The notes under the pieces: generated by a model
Seen by the model: the letters and a program-made list of their open reading frames with translations, nothing else
Told to the model about the DNA's origin: nothing
Databases searched by the model: none
Source: Antedon mediterranea
Taxonomy: Eukaryota; Echinodermata; Crinoidea; Comatulida; Antedonidae
Reading direction: 5' to 3'
NCBI RefSeq assembly: GCF_964355755.1
Contig: NC_092679.1
Location: forward strand, 20,264,932 to 20,328,931
DNA: 64,000 nt
Translations under genes and position numbers: made by a program
Shown here: in pieces, positions 1 to 12,194 of the stretch
Position numbering within the stretch: position 1 is the stretch's first letter
Layout of the letters: each line of letters starts with the position of its first letter

Positions 1-3000
1 AGTAATAAACATTTATTTACAGTCTCTTGTAGATTTGTAACCCTTATTGAGTTTGAGCACATTTGTTAAGTACCGGCACTTAATTAATTAAGTTGGGTGG
101 CTCATTAATTGACCTTTTAATGCTGCATGGAACTCTCCCTGTAACCCTAATAAGTAATAAACATTTAGTTACAGTCTCTCTTTATCTATATTTGTGACGT
201 CAGTATACAGAGAAATAATATATTACCTTAACCACTAAAGATATGTTATTAATGTAACAAAGTTATTTTTTGTTATTGAATACGTATACAGGTCTAATAA
301 TAAATGAATTTTAACACAATAAATGACTATAAACTTATAAAATGGTGAAATTTAATTTTCTTCCGGTCTTGACCATTTTCCCCCGGTCTTGACCATTCTT
401 ACTCCAAGTCTTGAACAATTCCCCTTGACAATAACTAAAGTTTTAAACAACTTTTATTATTAGAAACCCCTGTTCCTAAATGGTTTCCAGTCTACTTGTA
501 TTTAAATATTGTATCAGAGAGTTGAAAAATAAGTTCCCTGAACATGTTATGCGATGTGGTCATCATAAGTGTGTAGACCGCATGGCTACCGTACATCACT
601 AACAGGGATGTCGTCCCAAGCCGTGGAAACAGAAAAGAAGAACAGACGACCGTGTCCACTTTTCAATGTCCAGATCATTTTCGGTCGATTTTGATGTATG
701 GAAGAGATTATTTAGTGGGGTAGGTTCAGCTTATTTATAGGTATTGATTTTTTTTGGGAGTTAGTAGGCAGTTTGTTTGTTTTGGTTTGTTTTTTTTTCA
801 TTATCGACCCGTTCTGATAACCGTAGAAACACGTCCGAAAGCACATCGTTCGAATTCTCTTTGGAGAAAGTACCATACACTCAGCAAACAATGTCTACTT
901 GAATGATTGTAGGAATACAGTAGACTTCAAGTTTTCAGTTAATCAGTTATTGTATTGCTATATTGGTGTATCGTACATTCGTTTCTTTATCGTTATAATA
1001 TACTGTTTATTAATGAACTTTTATGTTTCGCATCCTGCAATACAGCTCTTTTAGACCGTTGACTAGTATAAGCTGCAATCATAGGCTATAGGCCTAATCT
1101 CAGAATATTAACTTCAATTTTACGAACAGTTTGAATTACGAACGGCAAAAGGCCTCTACCCACAATTAAAAGGGACCGTGTGTTTGCCACAAATAGGCCC
1201 TATACTTAAAATACTAAAGTTGATATACCTGATAACCGAAGTACACTACACTTTTATAAGAATTAGTTTAATGTATGTGTGACCTTTTTTTTGTTAATTT
1301 ATTCTGTACACTTCATGTAAAATTATCTTTGTAGGTCTAGGCCTACACTTTTTCGAAATAAAATCTGTACACCTTTATTTTCTTAAATTCATTTGTAACA
1401 ATTGTGCTATTTTTTAATAATTTGTGAAACTAATTTGTATTGTTTACCGCATGTTACAATTGATGATTTCCTACAGATAATAAACCGTTTTGGTGGTTAT
1501 ACTAGTATAACGTTTTAAGCAGCATCACACTCTATGAAAAACAAGACATTTTAACCATGAGGTGTAGATAAAATGCAAATAAAATGAGTTGGTTTTTAAA
1601 AGTAATCATAAGTACACTTTTTACAAAATATACGAACAACATGGAGGACTGCAAACTATACGAGTATAAACAAGTAATATAACTCTGCTAGAGAAACACT
1701 ATCGATATTAACAAACGTAATTATAAACAATGAGATGGTGTAAACACCCGAAAAACATAGGTTACTGTATAACAATGCAAGAAAAACTTTTTATCCCTAT
1801 TATCAATTGTTTTCTCGTGTCGCTATGTTGACTTTTAAAAAATGGTTTTATTGTAGGTCGAGTACAAATTGGCAAGGTTTGGTTGAATGGGACTCCCACA
1901 CACCTCTCCCACACTCATTCAGAGTACTGTTCTTGTTTGTTATGAGTTGTCAATAAAAAGTAAAGATATAAAGGATTTGTGAAAAGATATTACACCTTAT
2001 GAGTTAAATAATGTGTTGGCTAAAATGATGAGTGACCAACAAAATACATATCAGTAGACTTGTTACAGTACGGTACGGTACTTGCAGTATGTGCATGTGT
2101 TGCGACGCAATGCGAAACTGTTTTACAATTGGAAAACGCTAAACGCGTCTCCTGTGATGGACGAAATTTAAAGTTATTATAAATTCATAACGAAAATGAT
2201 TTGTTTGGTGTATTTCCTTTTGTTTTGTCTATTATTTATATAAAAATTAATATATATTTATTAATGTGTACGTGTTTCCTTAATTTGTCATTTCCAGAAA
2301 CTTTTACGCAAATCAGTAGCTCAGTTTTGTGATTGGTTAATTGTTCTTGTATGATAAACCGTTTAAAACAGTGACGTCATGTTTTTCAGCCTAATATTGT
2401 GCCTCGATGATTCCATCAATACCATAAAAAATAAACCATTTACTGCGGAATCTTTTTTATAAAATGGTGCTAGATTAAGGGATTTTTTCATCATCTACGG
2501 TAAATTAAAACATTCAGAGAACTATAGTTAACAATCAATAAGAGGATATTTACAAAGAACCGTTAAAATGTAGGCCTATGCCGTTATAAGATTTAGCCTG
2601 CAAAGCGAAGAACAAGGCCTGTAAAAAATTAAAAATGCTTAGGAACAGCGGAAGATTCATAAAAAGGAAAAAAAAATCTCGGTAGATAAACGTCTAAGAA
2701 AAAAGTTACAATATTTATAAAAACCAAAGTAGTTCTAAGAATATCTAATGGCAATAACCTTCACGTAAACAAATTTCAATTTTTGGCTCCGGTTGAAGGT
2801 CTTGTTTTCTGTTAAAATGTGTTAAGTGTCAAGAAATACAATTGGTAACCAAAACGTCTTTCTGTATTCGATAATTATGATTTCTTTGAGTTTTTTTTTG
2901 TTGCAATTATGATAAAAGTAATATAAAATAATACACAGATATCGGTCATTTCTCACGATTGAATTCATAATTTGATTTACAATACCACTTACAGTAAAAA

Positions 3001-3529
3001 TATCGTAGATCTACATGGTCTTTATTGTAATAATATTAATCACACTTTTTTAGTTAAATCATTGATACATGTACGAAAATATGTGCTATTATTAGTGTTA
3101 TTATAACGGGTTTTGTTTTTGTTTTTGTTTTGTTTTATCTACCAGTCCGTTTCAAACGTTACAAGCACCTATTACTCTTGAAATTACGATTAAAACGCTT
3201 TAAAGAAAAACTTACACACTTATTAAAAACATAAAAAATTGTATTTAACAATTAGAAATACATTACAAGTTACTTTTAAGAAATTATTCGTAAAGTTAAT
3301 CATTATCCACACAATGACAAACAATCACATGATTATTAACGATCAATGGAATTAGGCCTAGATCTAAGTGAATTAACTTCAATACAATAATACAATCATT
3401 TTTAGGAATATCATCACAAAAATAATTCAACTGGTACTACTATACTAAATGAGAACAGATCATGAACAGTTGATATTCTTGAGATCTGCAATCACTATTA
3501 AAGACTGTAATGTTTGCATAACATTTCTC
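1..3529. other. Gene-free AT-rich stretch
   Basis: I see no convincing coding exon on either strand. The stretch is AT-rich. A short segment beginning agtaataaacattta occurs at about 1 and again at about 153. At 363-415 there are two copies and one decayed copy of a ~20-bp unit containing ccggtcttgaccatt. Three exact TAGGCCTA palindromes lie near 1088, 1338 and 2572. The last few hundred bases before 3530 may include the 3' UTR of the minus-strand gene that ends there, but I could not fix a polyadenylation site. Confidence 0.5.
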
Positions 3530-5368
3530 TCATCTTTTAATATCTCTAAACGTGAGATTTATTCTTGGTAGCTTGATGGATTGATTTTTAGGCAGTGAAT
3601 GGTACCAGTACTCATTAGTGGGATAATTCATCATTAATAATGTACCGTGTTTAAGATCAACAGTTACTGGCTCAATGATTCTTTTGGGACTCTTACCTCG
3701 CGCATCACCATGTCGAAATCTAAACATACGTGTCTGCCCCAATGATACAGAGGCGATTGGACTAAACTGATTCATGTCTTTCTCATCATCTTTGTGTTCG
3801 CCAATGTAATCACTTCCAGTAGCATATCTATAGAGTAACGACAAAATACAATAGAAAATAAAATATTTTAAGATGAGACTAAAAAAACCCAATTATCCAT
3901 TAAAACAATCTTATCTAGCAAATTGCAGAAATCATCCAGTATGAATACTGATAGTGTTCATTCGTTTTAGAGGTAAACGATGGACCCTTTTAATCAATAA
4001 ATAAAATAAATAAATAAAATAATAAACAAGAATATTTACCGGTTGACCAAAACAAAATTGAAGTAATGTCCTGTAACCGATTTTAAAAGGTCGCGGAGAT
4101 CTTTCAGGAATGGTGGCCACGGTAAAGCTGGTACTGTATTGCCTGAATATTTGTAAGTTAAGCCCGAATCGCCAAACGAAACCTGCAGAGAGGAAACCAT
4201 ACAAAGAAAGTCATTTATTATTTGGTGAGATGTAAATGAACACGCCTAAATAAAATAATTTACAGTAAAAGAGTAAATTACACCTATAGCTACACAGCGG
4301 TAAATAAAGAAAAACAAAGGAAACGATATACAAGTAATTAACAAGTCATTAATACAAAACCACGGATAAAAACATAATGGAACTAACCTGTTTTCTAGAA
4401 ATATTAAACCACTTTCCGTACACTTTCACCTTTGCAAGATCACCGGTAAAATAGTCAATCTCTTCCTCACATCTTTTAAACAATGTATCGGCTGCTCCTT
4501 TATCAAGAAGTTGAAGGTAATCACAGTCTAAATTTTCCCCTATTATCTTTTGCACCGATAACTTATCAGGAGGTAGCAATTGATGTTCTGAATTGAATAA
4601 ACGTCCTCCATTACCGTTTTTGTCAACACCCGCTTCAACAGTAGCCGCATTATCATTACCAACCTCCTCAATCATCTTTTGTATTTCACCGTGTTTTTCA
4701 ATTATCTTGAACCACTGACTCTTTGGAAGGTTTACACCTTTTTTACCGGGTTTAAACTTGCCTCCTTCTTCTGACTGGTAATAGCGGCGAATACACACAA
4801 ATTGTTCTTCTTTCCAGTTACTAACTACCACATGAATTATGTCCGAAAGTGGGATTCTTACTGCCTCCACCATGTTAATGTCTCTTTGTAAGTCTTCCAG
4901 TGCCTGAATAATTAAATCAATATTGTTGAAAAGTTTTTGCCACAGCAGAACGGGTAAATTAATACCTAGAGGTCCAGGTTTGAAGGCACCATATTCTTCC
5001 GTTTGGTAATACTCTCTGAGACAAACATAAACATCGTCACCCCATCGTTGGGCCACTACATGGCGTTTTTCAGACAAGAAAATCCGATTCTTTGAAGTTA
5101 TGGAAATCTTTGGTACACCATCGGTCATTACGGCAAAATCTCGGGTGCTCATTCCTGAGGCTTTACTCAAACCTTTACACTCATCTGTTTGACCGTTAAA
5201 AGATTTTATAGAATCCATTATATTCGCTGATGTAGAAGCCATCGTTGGTAATTTTAAACTGCTACACTCGTCAGCTTGACCATTAGAACTCCCCATAAAT
5301 CTTTTCATAGTCCTACGGGCTTTCTCACCAATTGCTAATTTCGGAGTAGGTAAACAGTTGAAACTCAT
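3530..5368 (-). CDS. ALKBH2: ALKBH2-like DNA dioxygenase with two PC4 domains
   Basis: Three exons on the minus strand: 5368-4388, 4182-4040 and 3827-3530, giving 473 aa. Donors read CAG|GTTAGT and CCG|GTAAAT; acceptors are CTGCAG and CTATAG; all joins keep frame. Exon 1 carries two PC4 (p15 coactivator) repeats at about residues 105-155 and 178-228, sharing the pattern W..(x)..VC.R.YYQ.EE.G.FKPG..G.NLP..W. The AlkB part starts at about residue 280 (ENLDCDYLQLL, then DYFTGDLAKVKVYGKW). Exon 2 encodes GDSGLTYKYSG and FNFVLVNR. Exon 3 holds the HxD iron ligands in GEHKDD, the distal His in WYHSLP, and RINLTFR, whose Arg binds 2-oxoglutarate. By family, ALKBH2 repairs 1-methyladenine and 3-methylcytosine in nuclear DNA by oxidative demethylation. 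Vertebrate ALKBH2 is about 260 aa, so the PC4 half is an addition. All catalytic residues are present. I infer that the PC4 repeats help bind single-stranded DNA. Confidence 0.88.
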
Positions 5369-5527
5369 GTTTATAGACTGTAGAGAGTTACAGAGAGTAA
5401 AACGAACGATTACGCTTGAGTCAGGATATATATGCAGCTCAGTAGGGAAGTAGCCCAGTACAGTAATTAAAAAGATAATGATTGTTATTTCCGGTCAATC
5501 GTTTCCGTGACACGTGCGAAACACAAT
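5369..5527 (-). promoter_or_regulatory. Candidate promoter of the PC4-ALKBH2 gene
   Basis: This 159-bp gap separates the stop codon of the 184-aa gene from the ATG of the ALKBH2-like gene, both on the minus strand. Read on the minus strand it has an ETS-like ACCGGAAAT near 5488-5496, a CACGTG E-box at 5511-5516, and a TATATA stretch near 5426-5432, about 60 bp before the ATG. The motifs were picked by eye; no transcription start was determined. Confidence 0.3.
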
Positions 5528-6082
5528 TTAAATATCCTCGCACAACAGCTTAAAAATAGTCTCTGAATTAATCAAGGTATTGACAAGAAAATAAACGAAA
5601 TGTCTATACCGAGGCAATGAATATTCCCCGTGCATATTTAGTTCGTTGTAAACGGTATCGACTGAAACATACTTCTTATCCAGAACCTCCCGATAAAAAT
5701 AGTCAATCTGTTCTTCTAGAGACTTCATACAACAGAAATCATGATCTTTTTGACTGCTCCTGTCAAATTCACAACCATAACATGCCGCTTTACTTAAAAC
5801 CCAACACTTGGCTAACACTTGAGCAGCAAACAATTGTTTAACCAAACGCTCCATTTTCAACAAAAATTCTCTCTCCACCTCGTCCACGTACGTGAATATA
5901 CAACTTGTAGGCCTGTTATTCCTCTCGACTCCTTCATCTATACCGACGGGGATAACCTCTTCGGCCTCCGTGTAACGATCATCTATATCACTGCCTGGAA
6001 CAACAACAGTCTCCTCGTCATCGCTAATTATTATAACAGTATCTTCACAACTCCCTTGCGAAAAATATATACTTCCAGACAT
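5528..6082 (-). CDS. Unrecognised 184-aa protein with SIM and Cys/His cluster
   Basis: A single uninterrupted reading frame of 184 aa; I do not recognise the family with confidence. Residues 16-24 (VIIISDDEE) are a classic SUMO-interaction-like motif, a hydrophobic run followed by acidic residues, in an acidic N-terminal third. Residues 64-95 are predicted helical. A Cys/His cluster follows, C101-x2-C104 then H114, C117 and C118, which could bind a metal. The C-terminal 60 residues look helical. It sits 160 bp upstream of the ALKBH2-like gene in the same orientation, so a shared role in DNA or chromatin maintenance is possible but only by position. The start is the ATG at 6082, the first in frame; about 170 bp upstream begins a tandem repeat. 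It may instead be a mobile-element protein, because Cys/His clusters of this kind occur in repetitive invertebrate genes. Confidence 0.6.
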   Translation of the reverse strand: MSGSIYFSQGSCEDTVIIISDDEETVVVPGSDIDDRYTEAEEVIPVGIDEGVERNNRPTSCIFTYVDEVEREFLLKMERLVKQLFAAQVLAKCWVLSKAACYGCEFDRSSQKDHDFCCMKSLEEQIDYFYREVLDKKYVSVDTVYNELNMHGEYSLPRYRHFVYFLVNTLINSETIFKLLCEDI

Positions 6083-6250
6083 AATGAAATACTGTAAAGA
6101 GATACTCTACGCAAAAATAGACAAAACAACTGGAGAATAGTACAACAATAACCGCTTCACTTTGTTTCACCGTCTTAAATCATAAATAAAGTAATGACGT
6201 CACTCACCACGTACCAGAACCTCGCGCCGAAAAAATAATAAATAAGAGAC

Positions 6251-6478
6251 AAAGAAACACCTGGCGGAAATTACATAACTAGTACGAAACCAGGAAAAGA
6301 ACGACCTTCATTAGAAACACCTGGCGGAAATTACATAACTATTACAATAACAGGAAAAGAACGACCTTCATTAGAAACACCTGGCGGAAGTTACATAACT
6401 ATTACAATAACAGGAAATGAACGACCTTCATTAGAAACACCTGGCGGAAATTACGTAATCAGGAAATACACCAAGGTC
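6251..6478. repeat. 60-bp tandem repeat, nearly four copies
   Basis: The unit starting gaaacacctggcgga recurs at exactly 60-bp spacing at 6254, 6314, 6374 and 6434. The two middle copies differ at only a few bases. The first carries agtacgaaacc where the others have attacaataac, and the last breaks off after about 45 bp. It lies between the start of the 184-aa gene and the orphan microexon. Confidence 0.9.
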
Positions 6479-6595
6479 ATTTTCTGTCTGAAGTACCTCT
6501 TTTTCTACTAATTAATGTTATGGAAATTGTATAATTCTTATTTTATCAATGAATGATACTTAATACTAATTACATTTGTCGTATTTTTTCCACAG

Positions 6596-6614
6596 CTGCT
6601 GCCAACGAGTCAAG
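6596..6614 (+). pseudogene. Orphan microexon of the DED-receptor family
   Basis: A 19-nt segment flanked by a pyrimidine tract plus CACAG acceptor and a GTAAGA donor. The surroundings (TTTTTTCCACAG before, GTAAGAAAACGAACTT after) match the microexon that follows the DED exon in the gene at 57432-57456 and, less closely, the one at 21996-22017. Its length preserves the phase-1 in, phase-2 out pattern of those exons. No DED or TM exon is found next to it, and a LINE follows within about 100 bp, so it is read as a remnant of a lost copy. Confidence 0.6.
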
Positions 6615-6711
6615 GTAAGAAAACGAACTTAACTAGAGATACTACGTTCAATAAGAATTTTTCATGAGGATCATAAACGTTATATTTACGTTACTCTTTA
6701 CTTTAACATAG

Positions 6712-8500
6712 GAAAACGCATAGGATCGGGGTTTGGAATGCACAATCTATCTCAATAAAACAACTCCTTTTTTGTTGACCACGTTATTTTTGTCCCAGAA
6801 ACATGGCTTTGTGAGAATGATACAGCTCGAATCTCTGCTTGTAAACCAGATCGTTTTACATTTTTATTCATTTCCTCATCTGGGTAAAAGAGGTGGTGGT
6901 ATCGGAGTTTTATCATGTAAAAGTAATTTCAGTACCTTTGACCCGGTCACTGATGATTTACTTAATGTCATTAGGTCAGCCTCCATTACCTCTTGCTCCC
7001 TGGATCCGCTTCCTCTTAAATTATTTAAGACTTGTCTTCCTACCCTTCTTCCCTTCTTTACCAAAGTTGTCAACACCTCACTGAGCTTAGGTATCTTTTC
7101 ATCTTCACTCAAACATGCCTGCATAACACCATTGTTAAAGAAGCCATCTCTGGATACTGAAGAATTTGCAAGTTACAGACCCATTTCCAATCTTCCATTT
7201 CTTGGAAAAATTATTGAAAGGGTTTTTTCCAGTCAGCTGCAATCATATTTGAATAGCAATGGCTTATTTGCCACTAGACAATCCGCCTATCGGCCAAACC
7301 ATAGTGTAGAATCTGCTCTTCTTCTTGTGCATAATGATATTAGCATTGCACTTGATAACCATAATGAGGTTCTTATGGTCCTTTTGGACTTCAGTACTGC
7401 TTTTGACACCATCAACCATAAGCAGTTATTAAATCGTCTATCATCACGTTACGGTATCTCTGAAATCTGTCATAATTGGTTTGCATCATATCTAAATGAT
7501 AGGTCCCAGTCAATTGTCATCAAGGATGTTTTGTCGAACCCGACTCTGCTTACAGTAGGTGTTCCACAAGGGTCTGTGATTGGTCCTCTTCTGTTTATTT
7601 TATTTACCGCCCCACTACTTGACCTCATTGAATCTCACAATGTGAAGTGTATGGCGTATGCTGATGACACTCAGCTTTATGTCATTTTCAACCCTAATCA
7701 GCGTGATTCTGCTGTCAGTAAAATTTGAATCCTGTATTTCCGAAGTTCGAGCATGGTGTCTATCTAACAACCTAGTTATGAATGATGCTAAAACAGAACT
7801 TATTCATTTTTCTTCTCGTTTTAAGCCTGCCTGTTGGACTGCATCTGTTAAGAGTGGTAATTCTTTCATTCAACCTTCGTCATCCTGTAGAAACTTTGGA
7901 GTTGTCACGCTATTCGTAAAATTGGAAGCATTCGGAAGTACCTGGATTCAAGATCAACTGAGATGCTTGTTTTCGCATTTGTTACATCAAGGCTAGACTG
8001 TTGTAACTCATTACTTTATAGCTTACCAGCTAATGATATCTCTAAAATTCAGCGAGTTCAGAACACAGCTGCCCGATTGATCGTTCAAAGCCCCACAAGG
8101 CAACATATCACACCTGTGCTGAGACAACTTCATTGGCTTCCAGTAACACAAAGAATTACCTTCAAGATCCTGCTTTTTGTTTTCAAAGCTCTTCATAATT
8201 CTTCATCTAAGTTCATTTCTGGACTTATTCAATCTTATGTTCCTAAGCGGTCTCTGAGATCAGGATCAGAGTCTCTTCTTGCCCATTTTGTTCATCCGTC
8301 CACTAAGTTATTTCTCTTTGGAATGCGTTGCCTATTGACATCTGTCAGGCAACTTCCACCAGTGTCTTCAAATCTCTCCTCAAATCCCACCTTTTGAATT
8401 TTTAATTTTCTAAACGTTCCTGTCAATGTAAAGCGCATTGAGGCTTTCAGCATAATGCGCTATATCAGGTACCAGTTATTATTAATATTATTTTAAGGCT
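6712..8500 (+). mobile_element. CR1/L2-like LINE, internally deleted
   Basis: The first 200 bp resemble the start of an AP-type endonuclease (VWNAQSISIKQ in one frame). The sequence then jumps directly to reverse transcriptase, so the element carries an internal deletion. Conserved blocks are ITPLLKKPSLD, YRPISNLPFLGKIIERV, QSAYRPNHSVESALL, VLLDFSTAFDTINH, GVPQGSVIGPLLF and the catalytic YADDTQLY. The reading frame breaks near 7720 and 7900, and the C-terminal block (SRLDCCNSLLY, RVQNTAARLI, LHWLPVTQRI) continues in another frame to about 8397. The 3' end has a GCGCATTGAG/ATGCGCTATA hairpin-like motif and an AT-rich tail. It is a dead copy. Confidence 0.88.
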
Positions 8501-8524
8501 TGCGAGTCAAAGATTAGTATTCCA

Positions 8525-11190
8525 TCCATCCATAAAAACATCGTAATCGTTATTGTTTATAGACCCCCTCCCGCCTCGACAGCTCAATTCACTGCATATT
8601 TTTCAAAACTTGTTGAAGAACAATACTCTTTATATGCTAATCTCATTATCACCGGCGACTTTAATATCCACGTTGATAAGACTGATGATTCTCATACCAA
8701 ACGCTTTATGGACATATTGGATTCTACCAATTTCGTGCAATTGGTCAAACTACGCCCACACAAAAGCATGGACATACACTTGACCTTTTAATTACCAATA
8801 ACCCCAATTTAATTGTACATTCACACATACATCAATATAATGTCTGGTCACTATTTTCTCCACGCCTTACTTAATGTCTCTAAACCATCAATGCAATAAC
8901 ACAAAAGAAAATTAGGCCTACATTCCGTTGTTTTAAGAATATCAACACCATTGATTTAAAATCGAAATTGTCTGATGGCTTTAGCGATTTCCTTGCTGAA
9001 TCTTGTGATGTTAGTTCAAACTCTCTGCTGTATCTTTTTACAATCAATTTTTATTCTCCTTTTTTTTATCTTTCGTGGGAATCACCCATCTTTATTGTAA
9101 TTTCTTCTCATTTTCAATGTATAATACTATAAATAATTCTGTCATTCTTAAAACGATATAGATAAATATTTGGCATAAAGGTAAATAGACTCTATACAGA
9201 TGAAGCTATAATAGAACCATTGATGAAATATTTAGTGATACATTATACATATTGTATATTTAAAATTGTACTGTGCAGGTAGATTAAAATATTGCATATA
9301 TTAAAACAGTGGATAAAATAAAATCAAGGTAAATTCTCTAAAATGCTAGTTTTTATATTTTTCCATTTTTTGTCTTCTTTAATAAATCGCATCCGTATTC
9401 ATTTGTAATTAAGGACTTCAATTCAACAAATTCCATATCACTTCATGTTTTTTCTAATTTTTCCAAAATGCATGATTTGTGAATGCAAAATGTGAATAAT
9501 GAAATAAGTTCATTTACAACTATGTTTCGTGTACCTGTTATTATTTTATACCAATTGATAGTACCTTCTTTTGGAAAACACTTAAATACGAGGTCATTAA
9601 ATGTAAACCATACATTTTGAATTGCTGTACATTCAACTAGCATATGTAATTCACATTCAATTTCTTTTTTTACACCTGTCTACTATTTTCCAATCTTTAA
9701 GCCTTTTTTTACAAGGTAACATGTTGTGTAGTAATTTAAAATTAAATTGTGCAATTCTATTATGTGCTTAAAGTTGTGTATTTTATTTGTCCATACTTCA
9801 TACCAATCTAGTTCAGCATTATTAAAGACTACTTCCAATTTTGCCTCTGCAATGAAATTGGGATTTACAAAATGCCTATAATAAAATTGACATTTGTTCT
9901 CTTTTCGGAACAATTGTGTTCACTTGTTCGTCATCGTATTGGTCTCTCGCTATAGATTCTTTCCATTCAATGATGTATGGCATTAATAAGCACCATGTAT
10001 TCTATTAGACCATTTTTTCTTTTGGATAGAGTTGGTATTAATACATCAGGTGCTATTATTCTGTTATTTACTATAATATCATTAATTACTTTATATCCAG
10101 AATGTAACCATGTTTCAAAATATATTGATTTTCCATTAGTTGTAATATACCTATTTTCCCGCAATTGTTGTTTTTTAATTTCTGCTACATTTATTGGATG
10201 TCGACCTAACATATTTTAACGTTTCTACATAGAAGTCTGATAAAGAATTTTTATTCTCGCTTCGAGACGAGTTGGCTCCCGAGAAATCAAAGATCATTAA
10301 CATCAGGTGAAGATCTCAGTGGTTCTCTGATGATTGTAGAATTTCCAAGAGAAAGTGTCGCATTCTTGAACGCAAATGGGTAAAGAATCCATCATCTGAA
10401 AATCTATTAGCTTTAAAGAAACAATGCACAGCATACCACATAAACTACTGCACGGTACAAGAACAACTTACATGCAGTCCAAAATTGATGGCTGTGGTTC
10501 TGACCAACGTCGATTTTTTCACATTATGAACAAACTTCTTGGTAAAGGAAAAGATGGTTCATTTCCAACTGCTGTGTCTGACTTGCAACTTGCCAATGAC
10601 TTTAACATCTTCTTTCGTGACAAGGTTGTTAATCTCAGGAAGTCATTTGGTGATATACCATGCCCACATCAAATTCCTCAGCAGCTGGATTCAGAACGTT
10701 CATCAAACTCACCCACACTTTGCAACTTCACCGTAGTCACTGACGATGTAATTCACAAGCTAATAATGAACATCAAAGCTCTTGATCCATTTCCAACACA
10801 GTATTTCCAGTATTTAGAATTATTATTAATTTATCTTTATCAACTGGTACTTTTCTTGGGTCTTGTTACACTTATTTTAAAGAAGCCTTCATTGGATCAT
10901 ACTTCCATAGCAAATTTTCGACCTATTTCTAATGTTGCTTTCTTGTCCAAGATCCTTGAGAAATGCGTTTCCTTAGATCTCATCCATTTTCTTGACGGCA
11001 ATGTTCGACCCTCTTCAATCAGCATATAGAAAGCACCACAGGAGAGAGTCAGCCATTCTTAAGGTGCAAATCCACCTCTATCGACCTGAAATGCGGTGTT
11101 GTTCAAGGATCAATACTGCTTGCTTGCAAATCGTTTGCTTTGTTGGCTTTAGTTCTTCTAAGCGATTTGTTTACTTACATGGGTAAACGA
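8525..11190 (+). mobile_element. Second CR1/L2-like LINE fragment, split by a nested LINE
   Basis: The endonuclease part is 8525-9058 (VYRPPP, then ITGDFNIHVDKTDD). The coding trace resumes at 10259 after a nested insertion and continues with blocks typical of the region before the reverse transcriptase (WFSDDCRISKRKCRILERKW, SKIDGCGSDQRRFFHIMNKLLG) and a short RT start (LKKPSLDHTSIANFRPISN). Multiple frame breaks and a deletion after about 11030 make it non-functional. It belongs to the same clade as the element at 6712 but is a separate insertion, since the endonuclease lies downstream of that copy's 3' end. Confidence 0.82.
9059..10245 (-). mobile_element. Tx1/L1-like LINE 3' fragment, nested, with 13-bp TSD
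   Basis: A decayed minus-strand LINE end. Translated pieces at 10212-9967, 9913-9683 and 9643-9443 match the C-terminal part of L1/Tx1-type ORF2 (YFETWLHSGYKVINDI, EVWTNKIHN, VECTAIQNVWFTF). The 13-bp sequence aatttttattctc flanks it at 9046-9058 and 10246-10258, and the host LINE reads through if one copy and the insert are removed. The 3' end carries a GTGGG..CCCAC hairpin next to an A-rich tail (T-rich on the plus strand), as in the other Tx1-like copies here. Confidence 0.8.
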
Positions 11191-11389
11191 TTGGGCATTG
11201 GTGCAATGTAGGTAAAAAAGCTGTAAGTTGTTATTTTAATAATTGGAATACCTGCTGCTGATTTGAGGTTGTTATTTATCAGATTAGCAGCATCTATATA
11301 GTCGTTTCCGTCAATATCCATGTTTATTTTTATTTTAACACAACTGGGTTTTCCGGCACCTATTAATTTTTAAATTTCTTTGTGCCATT

Positions 11390-11830
11390 GTGCTAGATCA
11401 CTTGTTTGTGTTTCTTAATACGCGTATGGTAACAATCTTTTTTGCAAGCGATACCTCTGTGATACTTTTTGTTTCATGCTTTCTTGGTTTTTGAGACCGA
11501 AATGCTCTTTGTATTTTCTTAATTTTTTGTGTTATCGTATAACAAGACAGTTAAAGTCACCAAGTATGAGGACTGCCGCGTCGGGATGCTGTGATATAAT
11601 TTTATCAAATGTATAAGATGTGGTCAACAAGTAAATGTCCCACCTGGTCATCGGGGGGCAAATACAATATAGCAAAAAACATACATACACGTATGGGTCT
11701 ACATTTAATCCGAAGTATTTCGACGATTAAATATATCATTGATTATTTTAATTTTCTTAAAAGAACGTCTTCCCGCACTTCATATACAACAGTTCTGACG
11801 TTCTGAACCTCCATACACAGACCGTTTACA
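11390..11830 (-). mobile_element. LINE endonuclease fragment
   Basis: On the minus strand a broken frame reads AILYLPPDDQVGHLLVDHIL and, after a frameshift, FDKIISQHPDAAVLILGDFN. The GDFN motif preceded by a YP/LPP segment is the signature of the AP-like endonuclease of non-LTR retrotransposons. Boundaries are not sharp; flanking sequence at 11190-11390 and 11830-12190 shows nothing I can assign. Confidence 0.6.
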
Positions 11831-12194
11831 CGTTTACACTAACACAAAGACATTTAAAAAACTTATTTTAAGAACGATTAGGCGTCAGCTTTATCAGCGC
11901 ATACTACACATACTACCGTATGAGTAACTGATACCACTAGTACTGTAGTGGTGAGATGATACTAATGATATTAATCACAATATCACTACTAGAATTCTTT
12001 ATACAGATTTATCAGATCACTATCCTATATTTTCAATCACAAAATCTGAGAATCGTAAAAAATAATACAAACATTCATTTATTTTAAAACGTACGTACCT
12101 GTCCGGATTTTTTCCTATTAGGTTAAGGCAGAAACTATAGAGAATCTGAATCCATACATTGATATTCATTATGTGACGAAAACCCTGGAAATAG

